Below, piece by piece: positions 54,901 to 61,021 of a stretch of DNA of 64,000 nt; position 1 is the stretch's first letter, and the number at the start of each line of letters is the position of its first letter. The DNA comes from Euborellia annulipes (taxonomy: Eukaryota; Arthropoda; Insecta; Dermaptera; Anisolabididae), in NCBI GenBank assembly GCA_023213315.1, contig JAKCPI010012695.1:62001-126000 (forward strand). Reading direction: 5' to 3'. The notes beneath the pieces are model-generated. The model made no database searches. It was given only the letters and a program-made list of their open reading frames with translations, and was not told the DNA's origin. The position numbers were made by a program, and so were the translations under genes.

Positions 54901-57900
54901 TCAGAATTTGAAACCATTGACCACCAGCAACAATCGAGACCTTTTCTCTTCTAATATGCCATTCGTGCTTGAAGACACAATGGGAGCAGCGTGCTTATTA
55001 TGCGGAATTCGAGAAGCCCTTAATGTAATTAACTTTTCTTTTTTTTTTACAATCTTCAAAACTCTTTTACGGCCACAATTTTGAAGCTATCGACTTCAAT
55101 TTTTTTTTTAAATTAAAGATATTTGAAATATCTACAACTTGTCGTTCTCCTTTTTTTGATTTTTCAAATAATACTTTTTTTTATCAAGACTAAATCTCAT
55201 TAACAAAGAGTTAATTTAGAAAACAGAGAATGCTATCTTGTAAAATAATTAATTTTACGACTTTAATTAGCTGAGCGAAATATTAATTCAAAAAGAATAA
55301 CGATGAAAAAAGATGACTAAACATATTTTTTTTTTTAGATGTTAGAAGAATGGCATAAGAATTTCGGCCCTGCAAGTTCTGTCGTTGTGATTGTTGCGCC
55401 TGGGATTGAATACACCGCCGATCTCAATCAACTCGTTGATCGTGCACGTATTCTTGGTGTACGATTTGCGACAATTAATTTCCCTGGGGTTGTTCGTGGA
55501 AAGCCATTAGATCAATTGGCATCACGAACAGGAGGACGAGCCTACACTGTTGAAGAGCAACGCTATAATGTTGACAACTCGTATTTGACGACGTATTTTA
55601 AATTAACTACGGCAATGCAAGATATTGCTAGAACTTTCTATCAGGGCAATCAGGGACATTTACCCATTGAGGTGAGTAAACAGAAAATAATTAGATCGTT
55701 GTTAACTTGAGATTGGATTTAAATTTAAGGGATGTAGATGTAATAACATTTTTTTTATTTAATCTGACTCAATCTACACCTACATTTTTTTAAACTTAAA
55801 TGAAAAAATACTCAAAAAGAAAAATGCTTTATTAAATTTGTTACAAAATAAATATTTAAGATGGAATTTTAGGTTAGATCAATATTATAATTTTCTAACT
55901 TCAGATTGTTATCAAATCAAAGGGATGTAGAATCATTTTTAACAATAAATCAATTTAAAAAACAAAAGAAATTAATTCAATCAAATTTATAAGAAAAATA
56001 GGTTCCTTATTTATTGAAAATTTTTAATAATATTTACAATGAAGATTAATTTTTGTGAGTTGTTGTTAACTTCAGATTGACATTAAAATGAATGAATGTA
56101 TTGATTGATAGATCTGACATTTTCATAACCTCAAAATATCCAATTCACTACATTGTGTTGTTGTTGTTTTTTCTTGCAGATCCATCGAAGGGAATTGACA
56201 GACGATGGACGTTCAACAGTTAGTGGTTCATTTGTCTTGGATGAAACGATGGGCGAACCAGCACAATTCGCTATCTTTATTCATCAATTCACAAATCCTT
56301 TGATTCGAAGTATCACCCTGACAAGCCCGGGCCATCATATCTATTCAACACGAAGCGATGCTCTACTTCTCGAGAAAATGGTCAAAGTTCAAGCCTACAT
56401 CAACGAGGTAATTGAATCAAATTGGAATATTGTGATTGAGTGATTAGAAAAAAAATAATTTTATTAAATTTAAAAAGTAGTCTCTTATTTTTAGGTTAGA
56501 TCCAATTGTTATGTTGCTAATTTCAGTTAATAAAAAAGTTATATTTAATTACTTAATCAAAACAAATTTTTGAGGCAAATATACAGTATTAATAATATAT
56601 ATAATTATTGCCTTTCTTTATTTGCTCTGTGGGGAGACTTTTTTGTTCATACCTGAAAAAGACAAATATAAATTAATTTTTTTAGATTCTTATAAAAAAT
56701 GAACTTTCCTTTGCTTAAGAAATCAGAAGCATTAGAAATATGATATCTAATAATTAAAATATTTTTTCAAAAAGAAAATATAATAATAATTTATTGAAAA
56801 CCTTTTATATGTGAGTGAAAAATTAAATAAAAAAAAATCACATTTCATGACAAATTTAATAAAACTTTGACGCCGTGAAGTTAGGCAAGCAAAGATGTGT
56901 TTATTTGGTTGCCTATGTTAACGGCAGATGGCCTTTTTCTACATCTCTATTACTTCAAAAATTTTTTCGTTTTCATTTAGAAAAACAAATTTCAATTATT
57001 ATTGAGACATTTATTTATTAATTATTAAAAGAATAAATAATAATAGAAGAAATATGATATCAATATGTAAAAGAAAAGAGTATAATTTCAAATTTCTGTT
57101 TAATTAATGGAAATTAATAAAAAAAATAAATAATAATAATAATAAATAAAAATAAATTAACAATTAAACAAAATAATGAAATGAATTGAAGAAAGAAAAG
57201 GGCAACGCCGTGAAATTAGACAAACAAAGAGTTTGTTTGTTCTTATGGTTGCCTATTTTAAGGTTAGATTTTAGTAATGATTGTGCATAATAAGCAGGTT
57301 TAAAAATTCTATTTTTTAACAGTGTAATTGAAATTAAGTTTTTTTCTTTTATTTTTATATTTAAATAAAATACTATAATTTAATTTTTTTTTCTTTTTTA
57401 TTCTAGACTGGGACGTGGACGTACACCATCGAACGCTTTACCGGAAACCCTCAGCCGTATTTCGTGCAGGTTCTGGCAACACCACGCACGCCTACAGCTC
57501 CCGTTGTCCGGGCACGTTCTTGGCTCCTGAGTGGCAAAGACTCGCCCGCATCTGCCACTCTTTATACTGAGGTAATAATACATTTTAATTTATCTTAAAA
57601 TTATACAATTTTTTTAATTTTACTCAATTGAGGGCTTAAATGTCACATTTCTAATTGGAAGAACTCAATCAGGGGGGTAAAGATTTGAGGGTTAAACTTC
57701 TTCTTCTCCAGAAAAGAGAAATTTTTGTAAGCCATGAAACTCCAAAAGGATACTAGTCAATGATAGTCATTATGTAATCTTATGATTATTGGAATAAGGA
57801 GTCTTTTGCCTGTCTGAAATGTGGCGCCACGCCCCGGAGAAAAATGGAAATAAAATTTCTGTTATCTGGAAAATATATTTAGAACTAAAATTATTCAAAT

Positions 57901-60900
57901 AGTTCATTATATTCCACCAGATAGCAGTACACTCTCAAAAAATAAAATTTCTGCATTCTGGAGATTATAAATATTTAGAATTAAAATTATTCAAATCGTT
58001 CAATTTGCCGTTCTTGTACAAAAACTTGAAACCCAAAATGCTCTGAAGATAAAATCAAGATAATTTTTTAAAATTATTTTGTTTCTTCAAACCTCGAACA
58101 AGTACCCTATCGTCCAAGAATTTATCACCGTATTTTATTTAATTTAACACTAGACTACAATAAAAATCATTTTAATAATGAAATAGTTCATAATATCCAC
58201 CAGATAGCAGTAAATCCGCATAACCTCAACTTTTTTGCCTGTATTGTGGCGCCACGCTCCGGAGAAAAATAGAAATAAAATTTCTTCCATCTGGAGAGTA
58301 TATTTAGAACTAAAATTATTCAAATAGTTCATAATATCTTCCACCAGATAGCAGTAAATCCCGCATAACCTCAACTTCTTTGCCTGAATTGTGGCGCCAC
58401 GCCCCGGAGACAAATGGAAATAAATTTATTTAATTTGTTCGTTTTCTATATTTTTAAATCAAAATTCTTTCTCTACTAAAAAATCTTGATGTGTTAACTT
58501 TTGACTTTTAGGTAAAACGCGGCGATTACCCGGTGCTCTCAGCGAAAGTTGAAGTAACAGCAATCCGTTTGGCAGAGAATGGATCAGCAATACAAAAGGA
58601 TATCTTTTCATTACCGGATAGCGGAAACGGCGAGCCTGACTTGACACGCGGCGACGGCATTTACACGGCCTATTTTCATGCACCAGTTGAAGGCCGATAT
58701 TCATTTGAAATTACAGTCACCGATAATAGCAATGTGGCTTATAGTTGGCAACATATTACATCTAAACCGGATAATGGTGAGTGTTATGTTCATTTTATAT
58801 TCTAAATATTCTAGTATTCACTAATCAACTACTTGCCAAGATCTCGTTCAAAGAAAAGATTTATTTTAGAAATGTCATTTTTTTTTCATAAATCATGGTT
58901 TATTTTTGCAAATAAACAAAAAGTAAAATATAACGTTTCGGATGCTAATTTTGCAGCTATCATCAGGTAGATGCATTCATTTAGAACAATGAACACTTAA
59001 GTGGTAACGTTGGTATTATTTACATAAGGGGCTAACTTCGCTTCGCTTGCATTTGTAGCAAACTTCATTTGATCAAAGTGAAGTTTGTGTAGCTAACTAC
59101 TCTTCGCTTGAATTTGTAGCCAACTTTACTTCGTTCAAGTCAACAATGCATTTAAACCAAGTGAAGTTGGCTACGAATGTCATCGAAGTGAAGTTAGCCA
59201 CATAGGTAAATAATACCAACGTTACCACCTAACACTTAGAGTTGATTGTTCCAAATGAATGCATCTACCTGATGACGACTACGGAATTTTAGAAGCTAAG
59301 ACGTAATTAATAATTATTTGCTAAAATATATCACGATTTATGTCAAAAAAAATGTCTTTTAAATAGTGGAATTCTAAATCAATTTTAATAAGATTTAAAC
59401 TTTCGCCCGTTGGTTCTCGTTGAAACATTTTGTAAATTAAAATTAAATCAATTTAATTCAGATATTCAAAATTTTGACTAAAATCTCAACAGCTTTAAAG
59501 GTTGTTATAATAATACTCTTTGAGGAGTTTTTTCCCTTTTTTTTCATTTAGAGTTTTATTCTCTCAATCGTTGATTTTGTACAACGTCTTTAGGCGAGTT
59601 ATTTATTCCAAATCATTTTTGTTTTTTAGATGTCATTTGCTGCGGCAGCTCCCTTAAAACGCCAGCGGTTCAACCATTGCAGCCATTCCAGAGAGTATTG
59701 GCGCCTCTGACTGTTTCACTATCGCCGAATGTCTCCCCGGGCACAGGGCGTATCGGAGACCTTCGCGTCGACATCCTTGGCGCTGAATTGAAAGCACGTC
59801 TTGTATGGACCGCCCCGGACATGGCCGGTTTGCCCGTCATCCGTTACGAAGTCCATTACGCCCGTTCTGTGCAAGATATCGTGGATCGCTTGGGTATCAA
59901 TTCCGACCAATGGGATTACGGCACTCGACCCTTCGCATTGGCGCCCGGAAGTGAGACCACGTTCACGATGGAGTTCACTAAAAACCCGAGTCTTTTGGAC
60001 ACGGCGTTGTTCGTGTGCATAAAGGCGTTTTCCCGGATGGATTCCGAAGGCGCGTTGTCGAATTGGGTGCGTGTTTTGGTCCCATCGCCGCCGCCGCCGC
60101 CGTCATCGCCAACGACCACAAGCAGCCCGCCGTCGTGGTCGTATACCGAGGACAACGCGATTATCCCACGAATCGCCCAATCAGAAATCAGCCTCGAGCT
60201 CGTCCTCCCAATCGTGTTAGGCGTCGCTCTGATTGGCGTTTGCTTGGCCGTTTATTGCTACATTTGCGTCATTCGCCGCAAACACAACAACAAAGAGAAA
60301 AAGAATGTGACGAAACACTCCAAAGGGCAGAACACACATTCCGCAAGTCCGATTATCATCCCGCCCACGCAGCCAGAAAGCAATATCGGCATGAATTTGT
60401 CGATTCAATTCGATCAATGTCTAACGGAAGATGAAAAGAAACGAATGTCAATTGCAAATCAACAAATCCAACATCAACAACAACAAATGCAACTGCAACA
60501 ACAACTCGAGGAATCGATGATGCATCATGAGCAGCAAATGATGTTGACGCCGCCACCGCCGCCGCCGTCACAAAACGGAATTAGCACAATCAGTAACGGT
60601 TTAGTGCGTGGACGGACACTAAGCCCGTATCAATCCTGGACGGCGTCACAACTGTTACACGAACACGAGCGTCGGCAAAGTCCCTATGGGACAGAACCGC
60701 CGCCAGTTCCGCCATTGCCGGCGATGTCGCCACCTCCGCCACCGCCGAGTGGCATCTATGGCCAATCAGGGCCCATCTACGGGGTGCATCCGGGGATGCT
60801 GCACAATGGGTACAGCAGAAATGGAACGCTTAACGGACATTTCAATTCAAGTCTACAAGGATCTCTTAGTTCAGTAAGTAGCGGCGATCGAAAGAAAAGA

Positions 60901-60918
60901 AACGTCACTATGGTATAA
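6237..60918 (+). CDS. CLCA: CLCA-family protein (calcium-activated chloride channel regulator), 11 exons, 1141 aa, pseudo-protease form
   Basis: Join of 6237-6392, 48201-48474, 51816-51969, 53649-53864, 54006-54186, 54860-55024, 55339-55671, 56180-56407, 57407-57571, 58512-58776 and 59630-60918. All introns are GT-AG and the phases close exactly (3426 nt with stop). Seen: signal peptide (1 to about 20), CLCA N-terminal region (about 21-265) with VTVLVPDTW, VWA region (about 288-470), beta-rich region (494-712), FN3-like region (about 750-865), one TM helix (about 901-927), and a Q/P-rich cytoplasmic tail. Known of the family: CLCAs are zincin-like self-cleaving secreted proteins that modulate TMEM16A currents; usual length is about 900-950 aa, so the extra length here is the tail. 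Odd: HExxH is REFAK (149-153) and the VWA DxSxS is ENSKN (296-300), so protease and MIDAS metal binding are probably lost. Assignment to the family is firm; the role is inferred. Confidence 0.93.
7727..8347 (-). mobile_element. R1 dispersed repeat, full-length copy in reverse
   Basis: In reverse complement it runs from the TCTGGTGTGAC hairpin (8283-8347, shortened to 65 nt) to the TACTTTCTC terminal hairpin (7727-7780). It has the same internal words as the other copies (TGGATTCAGGGGACCTC, TACTAGTAC, CGTGTCACGTCCC). The ACAG-type tandem is short here (about three units). Confidence 0.85.
10300..18310. repeat. Cluster of about 40-bp TAGGGGAATTT palindromes
   Basis: A short unit, TAGGGGAATTT + T-rich + ATAAA + A-rich + ATCCCTA or ATCACTA, recurs with variation, for example at about 14004, 14172, 15151, 15281, 15419, 15697, 16593, 16752, 17142, 17243, 17834, 17989, 18100 and 18268, and in reverse near 10600, 10900, 16850 and 16975. 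Each unit is nearly self-complementary and is separated by ordinary A+T-rich DNA. Confidence 0.7.
11511..12187 (+). mobile_element. R1 dispersed repeat, full-length copy
   Basis: The 5' end is an 81-nt imperfect hairpin (11511-11591), TCTGGTGTGAC...GTCACACCAGA. An A+T-rich body follows with a TACTAGTAC word, an (ACAG)n tandem (about 12000-12044) and a conserved block ending in TTTTTGACATGAA. The 3' end is a second hairpin (12136-12187), TACTTTCTC...GAGAAAGTA. No target duplication is evident and there is no ORF. A non-autonomous element of undetermined class. Confidence 0.85.
18397..19884. mobile_element. 1.49-kb near-perfect palindromic (foldback) element
   Basis: The left arm (18397-19115) and right arm (19181-19884) are reverse complements apart from scattered differences, with a loop of 65 bp. 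Termini are GGGGCATTCCACGCC and its complement, set in TATATA flanks that make a target duplication ambiguous. The inner arms carry GGGCGTAACTAGG and a GAGAGCCAGGCC-type block, which may be a smaller element nested at the centre. Open frames in the arms are mirror-image, low-complexity and without resemblance to proteins. Confidence 0.88.
21230..21630. repeat. Second cluster of TAGGGGAATTT-type palindromes
   Basis: Units at about 21225-21272, 21417-21456 and 21589-21625 contain CTAGGGATTTT or AATTCCCCTAG halves of the same about 40-bp motif seen in the 14-18 kb cluster. Confidence 0.65.
21503..21547 (-). repeat. Fragment of the R1 5' hairpin
   Basis: CTGGCGTTACAAGCACAGAA and what follows match one arm of the R1 hairpin in reverse, with several substitutions. 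The body of R1 is absent. Confidence 0.6.
22361..22462. repeat. 102-bp near-perfect palindrome with GATGTAGA core
   Basis: The arms 22361-22410 and 22412-22462 meet at a short TA tract. GAAAAGATGTAGAATATATA mirrors the complementary half. It is the most compact version of the dispersed GATGTAGA repeat. Confidence 0.85.
24526..24850 (+). repeat. Tandem repeat, period about 101 bp, about 3.3 units
   Basis: The word A(C/T)TTTTTAAT starts at 24526, 24626, 24730 and 24831. Each unit also carries an AAAATTT(C/T)TGT block, a T-rich stretch and GTTATTTCA/TTAAA. The units are diverged. Confidence 0.8.
25366..25437 (+). repeat. Short tandem repeat with TTAAAGTCTCC units
   Basis: TTAAAGTCTCC occurs at 25371, 25401 and 25427, each time preceded by GTGCG or GTGAGCG. 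The same undecamer (as GGAGACTTTAA) occurs in the repeats at 26966 and 27065. Confidence 0.8.
26252..26305 (+). repeat. Dispersed copy of the GGAGACTTGAATG repeat
   Basis: Shares GCATGGAGATTTCAATGATT and GAATAGGAAATGTT with the tandem pair at 26943-27112. Confidence 0.8.
26843..26894. repeat. Perfect 20-bp stem hairpin
   Basis: The 20 bases at 26843-26862 (ending AATTCTAGAG) are exactly complementary to 26875-26894, with a 12-nt loop. It is shorter than a typical pre-miRNA stem and A+T-rich. Confidence 0.85.
26943..27112 (+). repeat. Tandem pair, period 98 bp
   Basis: GGAGACTTGAATGAACGAAA begins at 26944 and at 27042, and both copies run through GGAGACTTTAATGCATGGAG to GAATAGGAAATGTTT with almost no change. 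Confidence 0.9.
27878..27912. repeat. (AT)n microsatellite
   Basis: About 17 TA units directly after an AGAGATGTAGAA word. Confidence 0.95.
28741..29007 (+). repeat. Minisatellite, 64-bp period, about 4.2 units
   Basis: AATTCAAAATG begins at 28741, 28805, 28869, 28933 and 28997, an exact 64-bp spacing. Each unit carries an ATTCAACAATCGATAACC-type block. Units are nearly identical, so the array is young or homogenised. Confidence 0.95.
30724..30748. repeat. (GT)n microsatellite
   Basis: Twelve GT units after ATGC. Confidence 0.95.
33129..33770 (+). repeat. Direct duplication of a roughly 270-bp block
   Basis: Copy 1 (33129-33412) and copy 2 (33513-33770) share GCATCAATATTCATCACTAG, TTTTGGATTATTTGGATATT, TTCTCAATGCGGTTGGATAA, an AAATGGCGTCATTTTTTT box and GAAGATGTAGAATATATATA in the same order. 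Copy 1 has an internal 24-bp duplication around AACAACGATTTAAACTATTA. Confidence 0.88.
34908..35750. repeat. Nested inverted repeat with AATGGCGTCAT boxes
   Basis: The outer arms begin ATCACGAGAACATTTTTCCA (34918-34937) and close with its complement near 35740. A middle arm at about 35190-35420 mirrors the left arm again, so the CCTTCAGGGGATTTCTTTGA segment occurs at 34981 (forward) and twice in reverse near 35400 and 35690. Every arm carries boxes of AAAATGGCG(T/C)CAT with TAAGGTTATAT upstream. Confidence 0.85.
35930..36090 (+). repeat. Further copy of the TAAGGTTATAT-AATGGCGTCAT repeat
   Basis: Matches the arm of the nested repeat at 34908-35750, from TTTTTTTTTAGGTTAAAAAA to ACTACTGAAGTCAATGTTAA. 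Confidence 0.8.
40445..40640 (+). repeat. Diverged copy of the AATGGCGTCAT repeat
   Basis: Same order of GGTTAAAAAAATGGC, TTAAGGTTATATAAAAAATG, CTGAAGTCAATTG and a final AAAATGGCGTC. Confidence 0.7.
41123..41464. mobile_element. hAT-type MITE (342 bp) with 8-bp target duplication
   Basis: The target duplication TCTATACA is at 41115-41122 and 41465-41472. The terminal inverted repeats are CAGTAGCGTAGCCAGG and, from the other end, CAGTGGCGTATTCAGG, each followed by a long G run on its own strand. The interior is A+T-rich and non-coding. Confidence 0.9.
42051..42073 (+). other. G-quadruplex-prone tract
   Basis: At least four runs of three or more G separated by one or two A, within a higher-complexity island of intron 1. 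Confidence 0.6.
43685..43720 (+). ncRNA. Hammerhead-ribozyme-core-like hairpin
   Basis: CTGAGGA (43685-43691) matches the CUGANGA core. It is followed by T, then a six-base stem GGGTGC/GCACCC (43693-43698 with 43704-43709) and GAAA (43710-43713) and CGTCGGC. Upstream TTGCC can pair with GGCAA downstream. The extra T between core and stem II and the lack of an obvious stem III closing strand make an active ribozyme doubtful. Such CTGANGA-hairpin-GAAACG words occur in Penelope-like retroelements (established), so this may be a retroelement remnant. Confidence 0.4.
44434..44459. other. C-rich tract (G-quadruplex-prone on the - strand)
   Basis: Four C runs of five or six separated by single T. 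Confidence 0.6.
47162..47804 (+). mobile_element. R1 dispersed repeat, full-length copy
   Basis: Complete from the CTGGTGTGAC hairpin (47162-47242) to the terminal TACTTTCTC...GAGAAAGTA hairpin. The ACAG tandem is replaced by an (AC)n plus two ACAG units. It ends about 400 bp before exon 2. Confidence 0.87.
48201..48474 (+). CDS. CLCA: CLCA exon 2: N-terminal CLCA domain
   Basis: Residues 53-143 plus one base of 144. Acceptor TTTTCAG at 48194-48200, donor A|GTGAGT at 48474/48475. VTVLVPDTW (75-83) is the family strand corresponding to VAILIPETW in vertebrate CLCAs, and the region DEPWTHQPEGCARPGE matches the DEPYTxQ..xCGExGE stretch. The splice junction completes an N-glycosylation sequon (N142-I-S144). 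The exon is markedly richer in G+C than the flanking introns. Confidence 0.92.
49915..50665. repeat. Inverted pair of GATGTAGATC repeats
   Basis: The left arm (49915-50025) and the right arm (50560-50665) share CTAAGAGATGTAGATCGCAT, ATATATAGTAATTTTGATTT and an AAAATGAAAATAA block in opposite orientation. They may be the ends of a MITE with a unique centre. Confidence 0.7.
51272..51298 (+). other. G-quadruplex-prone tract
   Basis: Five runs of four or five G separated by single A. Confidence 0.65.
51816..51969 (+). CDS. CLCA: CLCA exon 3: degenerate zinc-protease signature
   Basis: Residues 144-194 plus two bases of 195. Acceptor TTTCAG, donor GA|GTGAGT. The exon contains SLVREFAKYRYGVFDE, which aligns without gaps to the CLCA active-site segment (F/LVHEWAHxRWGVFDE). 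The two zinc-ligand histidines of HExxH are R149 and K153; E150, G157, D160 and E161 are kept. Family knowledge: the motif HExxHxxxGxxDE is needed for zinc binding and autocatalytic cleavage in vertebrate CLCAs. The reading frame and splice sites are intact, so this is a diverged but maintained gene, not an obvious pseudogene. Confidence 0.92.
51970..53648 (+). other. Intron 3 of the CLCA gene (1.7 kb)
   Basis: Non-coding. It holds a palindrome at 52233-52375 and a tiny R1-like hairpin, AATCTGGTGTAACTAACACC (52625-52644 and on). TAACCT and AGGTTA words and a GACGCCATTTTTTT box recur near 53160-53330. Confidence 0.85.
52233..52375. repeat. Palindrome with GATGTAGA core
   Basis: TCTAAGAGATGTAGAATATA (52261-52280) is mirrored by its complement at 52305-52324 around a TA tract. 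Weaker pairing continues outward (GGACAATTTTAAT against ATTTAAAATTGCCC). Confidence 0.8.
53649..53864 (+). CDS. CLCA: CLCA exon 4: Cys-rich end of N-terminal domain
   Basis: Residues 195-266 plus two bases of 267. Acceptor TTTTTTAG, donor GT|GTAAGT. SSLMFAPEAEQIVRFCD (217-233) followed by the HDRFAPTKQNLICNRKS stretch matches the family pattern of ASIMF...IVEFC...H..EAPN.QN..CN.RS. The conserved cysteines at CD and at ICN are kept, so the disulfide scaffold is likely intact despite loss of the zinc site. Confidence 0.92.
54006..54186 (+). CDS. CLCA: CLCA exon 5: start of VWA domain with lost MIDAS
   Basis: Residues 267-327. It begins after a short 141-bp intron ending in a 23-base T-tract and TTTAG, and ends GAG|GTGAGC in phase 0. 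RYVLLIENSKNM (290-301) is at the position of the VWA first strand and MIDAS loop (vertebrate CLCA: RIVCLVLDKSGSM). D and both Ser positions of DxSxS read E296, S298 and N300, so Asp and the second Ser are missing. Confidence 0.92.
54187..54859 (+). other. Intron 5 of the CLCA gene
   Basis: 673 bp, non-coding. It holds one TTAGGTTAGGTAG...GTTAACTTCAGATTAG repeat ending in GGTGTAGAAT (54410-54475), a unit that recurs three times in intron 7. Confidence 0.8.
54860..55024 (+). CDS. CLCA: CLCA exon 6: VWA domain, middle
   Basis: Residues 328-382, phase 0 at both ends. Acceptor CCACCAG, donor AAT|GTAATT, a weaker site than its neighbours. VGLVMANDKQA matches the VGMVTFDSAA strand after MIDAS helix 1, and LEDTMGAACLLCGIREAL the GGTsicsGLRSAF helix. 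T367 could be the MIDAS threonine, but the GG before it is replaced by ED. Confidence 0.9.
55025..55338 (+). other. Intron 6 of the CLCA gene
   Basis: 314 bp, A+T-rich, non-coding; nothing else is seen. Confidence 0.85.
55339..55671 (+). CDS. CLCA: CLCA exon 7: end of VWA domain
   Basis: Residues 383-493, phase 0 at both ends. Acceptor TTTTTTTTAG, donor GAG|GTGAGT. SSVVVIVAPGIEYT (395-408) takes the place of the EIVLLTDGEDN strand, again without the metal-coordinating Asp. RARILGVRFATINFPG matches the V..SGAIIHTVALG strand, and LDQLASRTGGRAYTVEE the LE.LS..TGG....A.D helix. The VWA fold seems preserved while all metal ligands but possibly T367 are gone. Confidence 0.92.
55672..56179 (+). other. 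Intron 7 of the CLCA gene
   Basis: 508 bp. GTTAACTT(G/C)AGATTG and AAGGGATGTAGA words repeat at about 55695, 55895 and 56067, matching intron 5; nothing coding. Confidence 0.8.
56180..56407 (+). CDS. CLCA: CLCA exon 8: beta-rich domain after VWA
   Basis: Residues 494-569, phase 0. Acceptor TTCTTGCAG, donor GAG|GTAATT. The text SGSFVLDETMGEPAQFAIF matches the family segment of G.VIVDSTVGKDTLFLI, where a beta-sandwich domain follows the VWA. LTSPGHHIYSTRSD fits the L.DPSG.....V D strand turn. Confidence 0.9.
56408..57406 (+). other. Intron 8 of the CLCA gene
   Basis: 999 bp. It contains a direct repeat of ACGCCGTGAA(G/A)TTAG(G/A)CAA and GGTTGCCTAT at about 56872-56915 and 57206-57254, and is otherwise A+T-rich and non-coding. 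Confidence 0.8.
57407..57571 (+). CDS. CLCA: CLCA exon 9: beta-rich domain
   Basis: Residues 570-624, phase 0. Acceptor TATTCTAG, donor GAG|GTAATA. TGTWTYTIERF matches the family VGTWKYSL strand, and the APVVRARSWLL stretch the next linker. It is among the most G+C-rich exons. Confidence 0.9.
57572..58511 (+). other. Intron 9 of the CLCA gene
   Basis: 940 bp, largely filled by a tandem array of about 143-bp units (listed separately). Confidence 0.85.
57800..58435 (+). repeat. Tandem array, about 143-bp period, four diverged units
   Basis: GTGGCGCCACG(C)(C/T)CCGGAG occurs at 57821, 58246 and 58391. Other unit blocks are ATATTTAGAACTAAAATTAT and CCACCAGATAGCAGTA. The 425-bp gap between the first two is close to three periods, and partial units (about 57930-58010) fill it. 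The GGCGCC core is palindromic. Confidence 0.8.
58512..58776 (+). CDS. CLCA: CLCA exon 10: beta-rich domain with two RGD tripeptides
   Basis: Residues 625-712 plus one base of 713. Acceptor GACTTTTAG, donor G|GTGAGT. LPDSGNGEPDLTRGDGIYT (658-676) aligns with the acidic family loop LLDNGAGADATKDDGVYS, and AYFHAPVEGRYSFEI with RYFTTYDTNGRYSVKV. RGD occurs at 627-629 and 670-672. The second lies inside the conserved acidic loop, so it may be structural rather than an integrin ligand. Confidence 0.92.
58777..59629 (+). other. Intron 10 of the CLCA gene
   Basis: 853 bp, most of it a 487-bp inverted-repeat element (listed separately); the remainder is A+T-rich and non-coding. Confidence 0.85.
58871..59357. 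mobile_element. 487-bp inverted-repeat element (MITE-like) with CTGATGA/CGAAACG motif
   Basis: The arms pair from AATGTCATTTTTTTT and CATAAATCATGG at the left to their complements at the right. They continue inward through GATGCATTCATTT / AAATGAATGCATC and GGTAACGTTGGTATTATTTA / its complement. Each arm carries an ACCTGATGA word. In the left arm, read on the - strand, it is followed by a weak hairpin and CCGAAACGT, a hammerhead-core-like arrangement. The centre has several GAAGTGAAGTTAGC-type words. Confidence 0.75.
59630..60918 (+). CDS. CLCA: CLCA exon 11: FN3-like region, TM helix and long Q/P-rich cytoplasmic tail
   Basis: Residues 713-1141; acceptor GTTTTTTAG; stop TAA at 60916-60918. 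The order is: a VICCGSSLK segment, an FN3-like region (about 750-865; IGDLRVDILGAELKARLVW matches the family strand ITDLKAEI...LTW), a Pro/Ser/Thr linker (864-882), a TM helix (about 901-927, VLPIVLGVALIGVCLAVYCY), then RRK stop-transfer residues. The tail (928-1141) holds a Lys-rich stretch, a Gln-rich probable coiled coil (989-1017), six prolines (1020-1025), PPPVPPLP and another six-proline run, and ends VTMV, which fits the class I PDZ ligand pattern. Third-position G+C is far above the introns. Confidence 0.94.
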
Positions 60919-61021
60919 ATAAACAAAAAACAAAAACAAAAAACTTATTGATAAGTAATGTCTCCATTGGAGGTGGATTTTTGGAAGTGAAAACATCCTA
61001 CGGTCGATTGTAGCTGTTGGC

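Noticed and set aside
60015..60434. 139-codon open frame on the + strand inside the last exon
   Set aside because: It is out of frame with the CLCA coding sequence, which matches the family and has a TM helix and tail; the open frame is a by-product of the G+C-rich codons. The same holds for the frames at 59719-59910, 59916-60155, 60217-60417, 60356-60571 and 60686-60877.
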